NCBI GenBank assembly: GCA_034003745.1
Contig: JAVEYA010000059.1
Span: forward strand, 1-13,752
Source: JAVEYA01 sp034003745
GTDB taxonomy: Bacteria; Bacillota; Peptococcia; DRI-13; PHAD01
Reading direction: 5' to 3'
Length of the DNA: 13,752 nucleotides
Positions 1 through 6,660 of this stretch are shown here, piece by piece; the first letter of the stretch is position 1, and the number at the start of each line of letters is the position of its first letter. Below the pieces are notes generated by a model. That model had not been told where the DNA came from. It ran no database searches and worked only from the letters and a program-made list of their open reading frames with translations. A program made the position numbers and the translations under genes.

Positions 1-59
1 CAGGAAAGCACAATCAGAGACAATACGGCCAGAATAACACACTTTCTCTTCTCACACAC
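1..59 (-). CDS. Partial: start of a secreted protein, probably the TRAP substrate-binding subunit (DctP)
   Basis: Only the first 19 codons are inside the window; the gene runs off the left edge. It begins with GTG at 59-57, preceded by a strong GAGGAGGG site about 7 bases upstream. The translation starts MCEKRKC and continues into a hydrophobic stretch (VILAVLSLIVLS), a typical signal peptide with a charged N-end. The next codon begins TG, so it could be Cys and form a lipobox (VLS-C), as in lipoprotein binding subunits of Gram-positive bacteria. It lies 30 bases after the large TRAP permease gene, and no binding subunit is seen elsewhere in the operon, so DctP is the natural candidate. The signal peptide and RBS are seen; the DctP identity is inferred from position only. 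Confidence 0.6.
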   Translation of the reverse strand, partial: MCEKRKCVILAVLSLIVLS

Positions 60-89
60 CTTTTTTCCCTCCTCTTTTATAATAAATGA

Positions 90-1409
90 TTACTTAATAC
101 TGTAAGGCAGCCACGTTGCCACCTGAGGTAAAAACAGAATCACTAAGACCGTCGCCAGAGTAAAGAAAATGAAAGGAAAACATCCCTTGAAAATATCCTC
201 CAAAGACAAATCCGGGCAGGCGCCCTTCATGACATAAGCGTTAAGACCCACCGGCGGGGTGATCAGCCCAATCTGAATCATCAGCGTAAGCAATATCCCA
301 TACCACAGCGGGTCAAAGCCAAAGGTCCCTACGACCACAGGATAGGTAATCGGAACGGTGATAACCAGGCAGGAAAAGGGATCGAGGAACATCCCCATCG
401 GGATAAGAATAACCAAAAACAGACCCACGATCATCAGAGGAGACAGCGGTAAACTGGATGCCCAGGCGTTTACCATGGCCGGAATACCGGCTGTAGTCAT
501 GAACACACTGAACAAGGCGGAACAAATGAGGATCATGAAGATCATCCCGCAGGTATTTACCGTTTCCTTCAGCGCTTCCATAATATAACCGCCCATGTAT
601 TTGCGCTCCGCCTTGGGCGTTTTGAGAAGCATCATGAGGAAACAGGCCACGGCTCCTATAGCGGCCGCCTCAGTGGGGGTAACAACACCGCCATAAATCC
701 CGCCGACGATAATGGCAAAAAGGACAATGACGCCCCAAATCAAGCGTAAAGACCAAATACGATCTTTCCAACTTACCTTATAGGTGGAAGGACACAGGGT
801 TTTATCAAATTTACTCCAGAAAAAAAGGCCTAAAGAATAAATAATCGCGGTTACAATACCGGGTATAACCCCGGCAAGCAGCATTTGACCGACCGACACC
901 TCAGCCAGGGTGCCATAGAATACTAATATGGTACTGGGCGGAATCATAATCCCCAATAACCCGCCCGCGGCCACAACGCCTGCCGAAACCTTCGGATTAT
1001 AACCCTTTTCCGTCATCTCCGGGATAGCCACTTTGCCCATGGTGGCGGAACAGGCCACACTGGAACCGCAGCACGCGCCGAACATAGCGCTGGCCATTAC
1101 GGTTGCCATAGCAATACCGGCAGGGAGCCGGGAAAGCCAGTTATTTGCTATTTTATACGCGTCTTTGCTGAGTCCCGCGGCAAAAGCGATATACCCCATC
1201 ATGATGAACATCGGCACTACCATCATAATGTAATCGGCAGCGCGCATATAAGGGAAGTTTTTCAGCATCGTCACGGCAACTTTCCAGCCGCTGAGCATGG
1301 CTGTTCCGCATAAACCCGTGACGCCAAGACAAGCATAAATCGGGACCCCGCTTACCATGAGCAGAAGCAGTATCACTACACAAATTATGACCACGGTTAT
1401 CGGATCCAT
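90..1409 (-). CDS. dctM: TRAP transporter large permease subunit (DctM family)
   Basis: This is the ion-coupled membrane channel subunit of a tripartite ATP-independent periplasmic (TRAP) transporter, which imports carboxylates with the small permease and an extracytoplasmic binding protein. The 439-residue protein has the usual length and is almost entirely hydrophobic, with about 12 membrane segments. Family signatures are visible: FGACCGSSVACSATMG near residues 110-125 (usual form FGxxSGSSxAxxxxxG), GIMIPPS near 153-159, GVVTPTEAAA at 241-250 and GLITPPVGLN in the C-terminal part. The ATG lies 3 bases after the DctQ stop; its AGGAGG is inside the end of dctQ with a rather long spacer of 11 bases. 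It belongs to the leftward operon with the UxaA-family and aconitase X genes. The family is certain; the substrate is unknown, a C4-C6 hydroxy or keto acid being likely. Confidence 0.95.
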   Translation of the reverse strand: MDPITVVIICVVILLLLMVSGVPIYACLGVTGLCGTAMLSGWKVAVTMLKNFPYMRAADYIMMVVPMFIMMGYIAFAAGLSKDAYKIANNWLSRLPAGIAMATVMASAMFGACCGSSVACSATMGKVAIPEMTEKGYNPKVSAGVVAAGGLLGIMIPPSTILVFYGTLAEVSVGQMLLAGVIPGIVTAIIYSLGLFFWSKFDKTLCPSTYKVSWKDRIWSLRLIWGVIVLFAIIVGGIYGGVVTPTEAAAIGAVACFLMMLLKTPKAERKYMGGYIMEALKETVNTCGMIFMILICSALFSVFMTTAGIPAMVNAWASSLPLSPLMIVGLFLVILIPMGMFLDPFSCLVITVPITYPVVVGTFGFDPLWYGILLTLMIQIGLITPPVGLNAYVMKGACPDLSLEDIFKGCFPFIFFTLATVLVILFLPQVATWLPYSIK

Positions 1410-1412
1410 AGG

Positions 1413-1955
1413 TCACATCGCCTCCTTTTCCGTGGCCGGCGCGCCCTTCGGTAAGTTCTTTGCGCGGCCAAGCAGCACCTTAAAATTATGGATTACTTCG
1501 AAAACCAATTGACCCATCATACCGGCAACCCCTACCGGTACAAAGAGCCTTGCCCACCAAGCGGGAAAACGATAATAATCTCCGTAGCGGTAAGATTTCA
1601 CGCCATACGCCCAAAGACCGTCCTCCAATGTTTTCCAGAATATCAGCGCAAAGAAAGCCAGACATACAACCAAAGAAAAAATCTTTAAAGCCGTCTTCGC
1701 TTTATCTGGAAGTCTCCCGGTGAGGATCGTGACGCTGATGTGGTTCCCCGCTTCCTGCGTAGGAGATAACGCCGACCACACCATCACAGCCATCAGTGTC
1801 TCGCATAAGGAATAGACTGGTCCGATTGCTTCACCGGTCAGCCATCTCCATAATACATCCATGGTTGTGCTAATCCCCATAATAAGGATCGCTCCGGTGG
1901 CCAGCCACCAGAAAAAGCGGTTCACTTTCGACCAAGGACTTGTTTTAGCATCCAA
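1413..1955 (-). CDS. dctQ: TRAP transporter small permease subunit (DctQ family)
   Basis: Small four-helix membrane partner of the large TRAP permease. Hydrophobic segments run through FFWWLATGAILIMG, ETLMAVMVWSAL, IFSLVVCLAFFALIFW and FVPVGVAGMMGQLVF, matching the DctQ fold. The charged C-terminal tail (KNLPKGAPATEKEAM) is probably cytoplasmic. The longest reading starts at TTG 1988 but has no ribosome binding site. An internal GAGGAGG at 1973-1967 sits 11 bases before an in-frame TTG at 1955, which I prefer (180 residues). Both candidate starts are TTG, so the exact start is uncertain, and weak initiation may tune the subunit ratio. The stop is 3 bases before dctM. The gene follows the aconitase X small subunit in the same operon. 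Confidence 0.9.
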   Translation of the reverse strand: MDAKTSPWSKVNRFFWWLATGAILIMGISTTMDVLWRWLTGEAIGPVYSLCETLMAVMVWSALSPTQEAGNHISVTILTGRLPDKAKTALKIFSLVVCLAFFALIFWKTLEDGLWAYGVKSYRYGDYYRFPAWWARLFVPVGVAGMMGQLVFEVIHNFKVLLGRAKNLPKGAPATEKEAM

Positions 1956-2004
1956 GCTACTTCCAACCTCCTCTACTGAAGATCCCAAGTAAAATTCACT
2001 CAGC

Positions 2005-2412
2005 TTATCTGGAAACCTCGACCAAACCTGTATCTGTATTTATCTCCAGCTTATCCCCGGTCAGCAGCACTTTGGTGATATCTTCCGTAAAGTTGTCCAG
2101 AATCGGTATATCGATTGTCAAAGCGCATTCCAACGTGATCGTATCGGCAATATTACAGAGTATTGCCGCGGGAGATACCTTGTTTTTCTTGGCGTAATAG
2201 GCAATATACGGCGCTATGGTGCCGCCTCTGCTTGTAGGAATAACCAAGATTTTATCCTTTAAAGACCGGCCGAAGAGCGGATGCCCGCTCATGCTCACCT
2301 TGCCGGAAGCAGGGTCAAAATCTCCGATAAAGGAAAAGGGGACCTCAAAAACAACCGCCTCCCCTTCTACCCTCCCCTGCCCACGGTCTAAAACCCTCCC
2401 TGTAATCTGCAT
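2005..2412 (-). CDS. Aconitase X small (swivel) subunit, DUF126 family
   Basis: The 135-residue protein is the swivelling domain that closes over the active site of the two-subunit (type II) aconitase X. Seen in the sequence: GHPLFGRSLKDKILVIPTS followed by RGGTIAPY near residues 43-70, which matches the family core (GxxLxGxSxxxKVLVxPxxRGS). The serine of GRS is in the position expected for the substrate-contacting serine. The ATG follows the TAG of the large subunit with no bases between them, so the pair is translationally coupled; AGGTGA just upstream serves as the RBS. Known bacterial type II enzymes dehydrate cis-3-hydroxy-L-proline, and archaeal ones act on mevalonate 5-phosphate. Neither substrate can be assigned here, because the other genes of those pathways are absent from the window. 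Confidence 0.9.
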   Translation of the reverse strand: MQITGRVLDRGQGRVEGEAVVFEVPFSFIGDFDPASGKVSMSGHPLFGRSLKDKILVIPTSRGGTIAPYIAYYAKKNKVSPAAILCNIADTITLECALTIDIPILDNFTEDITKVLLTGDKLEINTDTGLVEVSR

Positions 2413-3660
2413 CTATTTCACCTGCGCTTCCTGCAAATTCAATGCTTTTAGACACTCTTCCAGACTTGAGATCATCACCCTGACTTTACCCTGCTGCAAA
2501 GAATTAATATAATGCGCCCCCTTAAAAGAGTTGGTCATCACCACCTGGACATTTTCCGGCAAAGGGGAATCGGGAATGGTAGCCTGACAGGTATTGCTGA
2601 AAACGCCGCCCGCTTCTTCAATAATGCCGGCATCTCCCATAGCCCTGACTATTGTGCAGGTCGCATCGCTTAATCCCAGCCATAACCGCTTCCCTTCGGC
2701 AATCTTTTTATCTTTAAGAATCTTGGCAATACGCCGGGCTTCCTGGACTGTAACATGAGGACACCCGATGATCACCAAATCCACAGGCTGGTCCGGATCA
2801 TACCTGAATATATTCTTGGTCTTTTCAAGATCCTGCCGGGTAACAATAACGATATCTTCCGGCTCTTTACCGCCGAGAGCGGCCTCAACAGTAGGGGCTT
2901 CCGGGGTTATCCCGGTCACATGGCAAATATGTACCGAACCGCTGGTGGCCACGGGAGCAATCAAATACTTCAACTGGTCAAAGGTTGCGCTTTTGGGTAT
3001 GCCGTCAAATACCACATTGCCAATAATCACATGGCCGCCGACATAATAACCCAAAGCGCCGTAATCATCATCCGTTTCCAGCCGGATATCTTCCGCCAGC
3101 TTAATGACCACTTTGGCATAGCGGTTTTCATCCAATAATAATCCGTGATACAGCGCTCTCCCTGTTAAAGCGGAGCAAAGATTGACGATCGTGCCGTCTT
3201 TATTTGTCTTGGCGCCAATCAGGGAATTCCCAAGAATCTGCGCGCAGGAACCTATCCAGGAGATATAGTCGCCCTTTTGCGGCAGATTGCCCAGATGCAT
3301 GGGCAGGCAGCTGTAACACTTGATAAATCCCAAATCGCCATGGATTTTCTGCCGTTCTTCATGCTCGGCCAGTTCAGCGGCGGCAAAATCAGCCGGGATC
3401 CCCATCGCCTCCCATTTTTCCGGATTAAAGGCGGACATCAGCGGGTGCGTGGTCGTGGTTACCGGCAATTCCTCAATTCCTTCCGTAAATTGAGATAACA
3501 GCTCAGGCGGTTCTTTCGGCATGACATGGGCGCTGGTGATCTCCACCAATCTTTCCGCCCCGCAAGCTTTACCATAGCGGATCAGAATATTGATCGCCTT
3601 TTGCAAGCCGGGACCGTATTTGCCCTGAGCCATTTCCTGCTCATACTTGGTTAAGTACAC
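2413..3660 (-). CDS. Aconitase X catalytic (large) subunit, DUF521 family
   Basis: Catalytic subunit of aconitase X, a dehydratase distantly related to aconitase and isopropylmalate isomerase. The 415-residue length is typical. The GTG start gives MYLTKYEQEMAQGKYGP, the characteristic N-terminus of the family, which fixes the start although the RBS (AGGGG, 11 bases away) is weak. Further marks are GFIKCYSCLPMHLGNLP near 111-126, WIGSCAQILGNSLIGAKTN near 135-153, YYVGGHVIIGNVVFDGIP near 205-222, HICHVTGITPEAPT near 244-257, and the C-terminal SDATCT and NTCQATIP. Cysteines at about 115, 118, 139, 300, 335 and 358 are candidates for metal or iron-sulfur ligands. The stop codon abuts the small-subunit ATG. 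The gene lies 17 bases after the SAF subunit gene and is clearly co-transcribed. The enzyme class is secure; the substrate is not. Confidence 0.92.
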   Translation of the reverse strand: MYLTKYEQEMAQGKYGPGLQKAINILIRYGKACGAERLVEITSAHVMPKEPPELLSQFTEGIEELPVTTTTHPLMSAFNPEKWEAMGIPADFAAAELAEHEERQKIHGDLGFIKCYSCLPMHLGNLPQKGDYISWIGSCAQILGNSLIGAKTNKDGTIVNLCSALTGRALYHGLLLDENRYAKVVIKLAEDIRLETDDDYGALGYYVGGHVIIGNVVFDGIPKSATFDQLKYLIAPVATSGSVHICHVTGITPEAPTVEAALGGKEPEDIVIVTRQDLEKTKNIFRYDPDQPVDLVIIGCPHVTVQEARRIAKILKDKKIAEGKRLWLGLSDATCTIVRAMGDAGIIEEAGGVFSNTCQATIPDSPLPENVQVVMTNSFKGAHYINSLQQGKVRVMISSLEECLKALNLQEAQVK

Positions 3661-3677
3661 CTGGATTGCATCCCCTT

Positions 3678-3959
3678 TCAGAGAACCTCATAATGATCAA
3701 CAACATTATGCGTATGGACCCAATCGCCCGTTTTAATATCCTGCGTAGCCTTACCGATAGCCTCACCGTATTTATAGACGAAGCTGCCTTGCTTAATATC
3801 CTGAAGAGCTATTTTATGGCCGAAAGGGATCTCACTGTTCGCTTTGCAGACACTTTCTCCTCCGTTGGTTTTTATGTAAACTTCTTCACCGGATACGACA
3901 TCAGCCACACAAGTGGCTACATTATCCTCTGCGGCTGTCCTTTTAGCATATTTTTTCAT
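3678..3959 (-). CDS. UxaA-family small subunit (SAF domain)
   Basis: A 93-residue stand-alone SAF domain, equivalent to the N-terminal part of single-chain altronate or galactarate dehydratases. Visible marks are IPFGHKIAL at 44-52 and the stretch from KYGEAIGKA to TGDWVHTHNV at about 63-86, both classic for the family. The RBS AAGGAG lies 6 bases before the ATG. The gene starts 26 bases after the large subunit gene, so the two form one enzyme in two chains. Split enzymes of this type include sulfolactate sulfo-lyase (SuyA with SuyB) and several uncharacterised sugar-acid or hydroxy-acid dehydratases of anaerobes. I cannot choose among these from sequence alone. Confidence 0.88.
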   Translation of the reverse strand: MKKYAKRTAAEDNVATCVADVVSGEEVYIKTNGGESVCKANSEIPFGHKIALQDIKQGSFVYKYGEAIGKATQDIKTGDWVHTHNVVDHYEVL

Positions 3960-3985
3960 GTTGCGCTCCTTTCTGCTCAGTACTC

Positions 3986-5146
3986 CTACATCACCGGGCC
4001 TTTAATGAGTATTTCCATAGCCCCGTCAAAATTTAAAATTTCCGCTTTGGTCATTGTTCCGCTGGCCACTTGAACAGCCAGCTCATAGAGACGTTTGCCC
4101 GCTTCTTCAACTGTTTCAGTTTCCTCTATTACTGAGGCCACATCTATATCGATATGCGACTTCAATATCTTGTTGGTCTTACTGTTACCGCAGATCTTAA
4201 CCGTGGGGATACAGGGGTGTCCATTCGGCGCTCCGCGGCCGGTCGTAAAAAGAATCAACTGGGCTCCGGCCGCAGCCCCTCCGGTCAGGTTTTCAAATCC
4301 ATGTCCGGGGGTGGCGACAATGTGACGTCCTGCGCAGGCCGGACGCATACCATATTCCAGGGCGCTTTGAATGGGAACTTTTTGTCCTTTGGCATTGGCC
4401 CCCATGGCTTTTTCAATCAAAGTGGTAAGCCCTCCCGCCACGTTGCCGCTGGTCATCTGCGATCCCCTGACATCTGCTCCTACCGCACATCCTCTGTCAT
4501 AAAGGTCTTTGACAAACTGCACGATTTTATCACCTTCATTTGGGTCAACGCACAGATTTTTCAGGGTATATTCCCCGCCCATAATGTCACAGACCTCACC
4601 TTGGACAAAAGTACCGCCGTTTTCCGTCATTAAACGGCATACTTCACCGACAACCAGATTTGAGGATAATCCGGAAGTTGTATCCGATGAGCCGCACTTG
4701 GTACAAAAAACCAATTTATCCAATCCGGACTTTTCTCTTCGTATTTTGCTGACTTCGAGGACCATATCAGCCGCAAGCTGTGCTCCCTTATTGACCGTTT
4801 CCAGCATACCGCCCAGATCATGCAGCTTAATTGCTTCCACAGGTTTCTGCGATTCTCTGATCCCTTCAACCACTTCATCAAAATCAACCATTTCACAACC
4901 CAACCCCACAACCAGTACAGCGGCTACATTCGGATTCTTCCCCAGATTAATCAGCGTGCGTGTGACCTGCTCCGTATCCTGGGGAGGGTGTAAACAACCC
5001 TGATGATGGGTAAACGCCCGGGTGCCTTTGATCATTTTCTCGATATGCAGCACCACGGCATTAACACATCCCACTGTGGGGATAAGCGCGACAATATTTC
5101 TTGCTCCGACTTGTCCATCCGGTCTGGGGAAACCATAGAATTCCAT
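3986..5146 (-). CDS. UxaA-family dehydratase/lyase large subunit
   Basis: Catalytic subunit of a split UxaA (altronate/D-galactarate dehydratase) family enzyme, which eliminates water, or sulfite in SuyB, from the alpha/beta position of a hydroxy acid. The 386-residue protein opens with GFPRPDGQVGARNIVALIPT, the family N-terminus. It also has HHQGCLHPPQDTEQ near 47-60, VAAVLVVGLGCE near 74-85, CTKCGSSDTTSGLS in the middle, and PGHGFENLTGGAAAGAQLILFTTGRG in the C-terminal half as a longer conserved run interrupted here only by family variation. Cysteines at 27, 51 and 84 are metal-ligand candidates. It is the first gene of the leftward operon; AGGAGG sits 8 bases before the ATG and a consensus promoter lies at 5281-5310. 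The family is secure; altronate itself is unlikely because no uronate genes are nearby. Confidence 0.9.
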   Translation of the reverse strand: MEFYGFPRPDGQVGARNIVALIPTVGCVNAVVLHIEKMIKGTRAFTHHQGCLHPPQDTEQVTRTLINLGKNPNVAAVLVVGLGCEMVDFDEVVEGIRESQKPVEAIKLHDLGGMLETVNKGAQLAADMVLEVSKIRREKSGLDKLVFCTKCGSSDTTSGLSSNLVVGEVCRLMTENGGTFVQGEVCDIMGGEYTLKNLCVDPNEGDKIVQFVKDLYDRGCAVGADVRGSQMTSGNVAGGLTTLIEKAMGANAKGQKVPIQSALEYGMRPACAGRHIVATPGHGFENLTGGAAAGAQLILFTTGRGAPNGHPCIPTVKICGNSKTNKILKSHIDIDVASVIEETETVEEAGKRLYELAVQVASGTMTKAEILNFDGAMEILIKGPVM

Positions 5147-5165
5147 TTTGTTATCCTCCTTTTGC

Positions 5166-5180
5166 TTAAAAGCCTTTTAA
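5166..5180. repeat. 15-bp perfect palindrome before the first operon gene
   Basis: TTAAAAG C CTTTTAA is a perfect 7+1+7 inverted repeat lying between the promoter and the AGGAGG of the UxaA large-subunit gene. The loop is too short for an RNA hairpin, so if it matters it would be as a DNA site or an AT-rich spacer. It may be chance in this AT-rich leader. Confidence 0.35.
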
Positions 5181-5199
5181 TTTTTCCTGTATCTGTAAG

Positions 5200-5221
5200 T
5201 TAAACCACCAAAATCACCTCC
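5200..5221 (-). other. Perfect Shine-Dalgarno followed by a two-codon reading frame in the operon leader
   Basis: GGAGGTGA at 5221-5214 is an exact complement of the 16S rRNA 3' end. Six bases after it come GTG GTT TAA (5208-5200), a two-codon frame. It lies in the transcribed leader of the UxaA/aconitase X/TRAP operon, about 55 bases before the real start. It may be a vestigial start or a standby ribosome site; no function can be shown. Confidence 0.35.
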
Positions 5222-5254
5222 TTTTTTTAAAAATATGACCTTTTATTGTTTTAT

Positions 5255-5265
5255 TGGTATTACCA
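5255..5265. promoter_or_regulatory. FadR/GntR-type operator, TGGTATTACCA
   Basis: The 11-base palindrome TGGTATTACCA fits the FadR-subfamily GntR operator consensus TNGTNNNACNA at every fixed position. It lies about 9 to 19 bases downstream of the predicted transcription start of the UxaA/aconitase X/TRAP operon, where a bound repressor would block transcription until the substrate or an intermediate releases it. No GntR gene is in the window, so the regulator must be encoded elsewhere, perhaps beyond the left edge. The match is seen; binding is inferred. Confidence 0.6.
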
Positions 5266-5280
5266 GTATACTTTATATTA

Positions 5281-5310
5281 AGTATATTATTTAACTTCAT
5301 ATGTTGTCAA
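5281..5310 (-). promoter_or_regulatory. Promoter of the UxaA/aconitase X/TRAP operon
   Basis: On the minus strand TTGACA (5310-5305) is followed after 18 bases by TATACT (5286-5281), a perfect -35 and a 5/6 -10 for the housekeeping sigma factor. It is positioned between the terminator of the upstream kinase gene and the GntR-type operator, so the catabolic operon is transcribed on its own. Confidence 0.65.
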
Positions 5311-5351
5311 TATAGACTTAATCTTGTCTCCAATTTCATTTATGGACAAAT

Positions 5352-5379
5352 AAAAAAGGCCACGAGTTCCCTCATGGCC
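5352..5379 (-). terminator. Rho-independent terminator after the acetate-kinase-family gene
   Basis: On the minus strand GGCCATGAG and CTCGTGGCC form a 9-bp stem (one G-T pair) with a GGAA tetraloop, followed directly by TTTTTTA. It begins 44 bases after the kinase stop codon. The plus-strand side has no T run, so it works leftward. Confidence 0.9.
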
Positions 5380-5422
5380 CAGCATACGAATCCTTATTTT
5401 ATTGATATTTTTATCTAACGGT

Positions 5423-6616
5423 TTAATTGAAAAATGCGAACATGTCCCGGGCAATACCGATTTCTTCATTGGTAGGCGCTACCAGCACTTTGACAGGGGA
5501 GTCCTGAGCACAGATAAACCTTTCTTTGGGACCTTCGCGATTCAAGGCCAAATCTATTTTGATACCCAGATGCGCCAGGCTCGTGCAGACTTTTTCCCGC
5601 ACCATAACGGAATTCTCGCCGATGCCGCCCGTAAAGACCAGATAATCCAACCCGCCCAAAATAGCGTAATAGCTGCCGATGAATTTCCTGATTTCATAAC
5701 AGAAGACGTCAATGGCCAGCTTCGCCCTGGCATTTCCTTCTTCCGCAGATTTCTGAATATCCCTAAGGTCATTCGAGACGCCGGAGATGCCGTACATCCC
5801 GCCGCGCTTGGTCAAGTCATCCAGAACCTGATCCAGCGTATAGCCTTCTTCTTTCATCAGATAAACCAGAATATAGGGATCGATATCGCCGGCCCGGTTA
5901 GCGTGGCTCAGCCCGCTCTGCAGGGAAAAGCCGAAGCTGTTCTCCAAAGATTCCCCGTCTTTGACCGCGGTAATGGAGGAACTGCCGCCCAAATGACAGG
6001 AAATGAGTTTGAATTCTTCTTTTCCGGATATTTCTCTGACCTTGTTGGTGATGAACCGATGTGAATTGCCATGGAAACCGTATCTTTGAATCCCGTATTT
6101 TTCCTTCCATTCATACGGTATCCCGTAGGTGCGCGCTTCCGGCGGCATGGTCAGATGGAACGCTGTTTCAAAAACCCCTACCATCGGCTTATCCGGCAAA
6201 ATCTCGATAAACTTTCTGATCGCATCCACATAAAAGCGATTGTGCAGCGGGGCGATGGAAATGTATTTTTCCATGGCCTGAATAACTTCCTCATTGAGCA
6301 GCCGGATGCCTGAAACCCCCTGGGCGTGTACGGTTTTGAAACCGACCGCCGTCACTTCGTCCACAGAGGCAATAGCACCGTATTCCCCGTCGGTAAGATA
6401 TTGGAGAAACAAATTAATTCCTGTGCCGTAATCAGGAACATGTACTTTCTCCTGCTCAAACTCAAGATTTTTGTTAAAATTCTTGAACGCGAAAATACTG
6501 TTATTGGCGCTGCCCACCCGTTCAATTTTGGACTCGGCCAGGGTTCTCTCCTCAGGCATATCGAACAGCCTGAATTTTAAAGAAGTACTGCCCACGTTAC
6601 AAATCAATATCAGCAT
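5423..6616 (-). CDS. Acetate/propionate/butyrate kinase family protein, divergent active site
   Basis: An ASKHA-fold kinase of 397 residues, the usual length for acetate kinase, which exchanges phosphate between an acyl phosphate and ADP. Seen: CNVGSTSLKF at 6-15, APLHN at 122-126, RYGFHGNSH at 178-186, CHLGGSSSITAV at 207-218, RAGDIDP at 241-247, FTGGIGENS and PTNEE near the end. Compared with the Methanosarcina thermophila enzyme from memory, Asn7, His180, Arg241 and Glu384 are kept. Arg91 is replaced by Lys (94), catalytic Asp148 by Glu (150) and Asn211 by Gly (211), and the usual VHGG reads VHAQ. It may therefore use a different acid or have altered activity. AGGGAGGGG precedes the ATG. 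It lies 44 bases after the CDGSH gene with no clear promoter between, so it may be read from the J-domain gene promoter. Confidence 0.85.
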   Translation of the reverse strand: MLILICNVGSTSLKFRLFDMPEERTLAESKIERVGSANNSIFAFKNFNKNLEFEQEKVHVPDYGTGINLFLQYLTDGEYGAIASVDEVTAVGFKTVHAQGVSGIRLLNEEVIQAMEKYISIAPLHNRFYVDAIRKFIEILPDKPMVGVFETAFHLTMPPEARTYGIPYEWKEKYGIQRYGFHGNSHRFITNKVREISGKEEFKLISCHLGGSSSITAVKDGESLENSFGFSLQSGLSHANRAGDIDPYILVYLMKEEGYTLDQVLDDLTKRGGMYGISGVSNDLRDIQKSAEEGNARAKLAIDVFCYEIRKFIGSYYAILGGLDYLVFTGGIGENSVMVREKVCTSLAHLGIKIDLALNREGPKERFICAQDSPVKVLVAPTNEEIGIARDMFAFFN

Positions 6617-6660
6617 TTTACCCCTCCCTATATATTTTTTATACTGATTGCACTCCTGAG

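Noticed and set aside
4509..5003. A long plus-strand open frame (164 codons) opposite the UxaA large subunit
   Set aside because: It is serine- and threonine-rich low-quality sequence antisense to a clear family protein, with no RBS or promoter.
5287..5469. A 60-codon minus-strand open frame overlapping the end of the kinase gene
   Set aside because: It overlaps the kinase 3' end in another frame and spans the terminator and the promoter region; no RBS or family resemblance is visible.
5423..6616. The kinase as part of the UxaA/aconitase X operon
   Set aside because: A strong terminator at 5352-5379 and a separate consensus promoter at 5281-5310 lie between them, so co-transcription is unlikely, though a metabolic link is not excluded.
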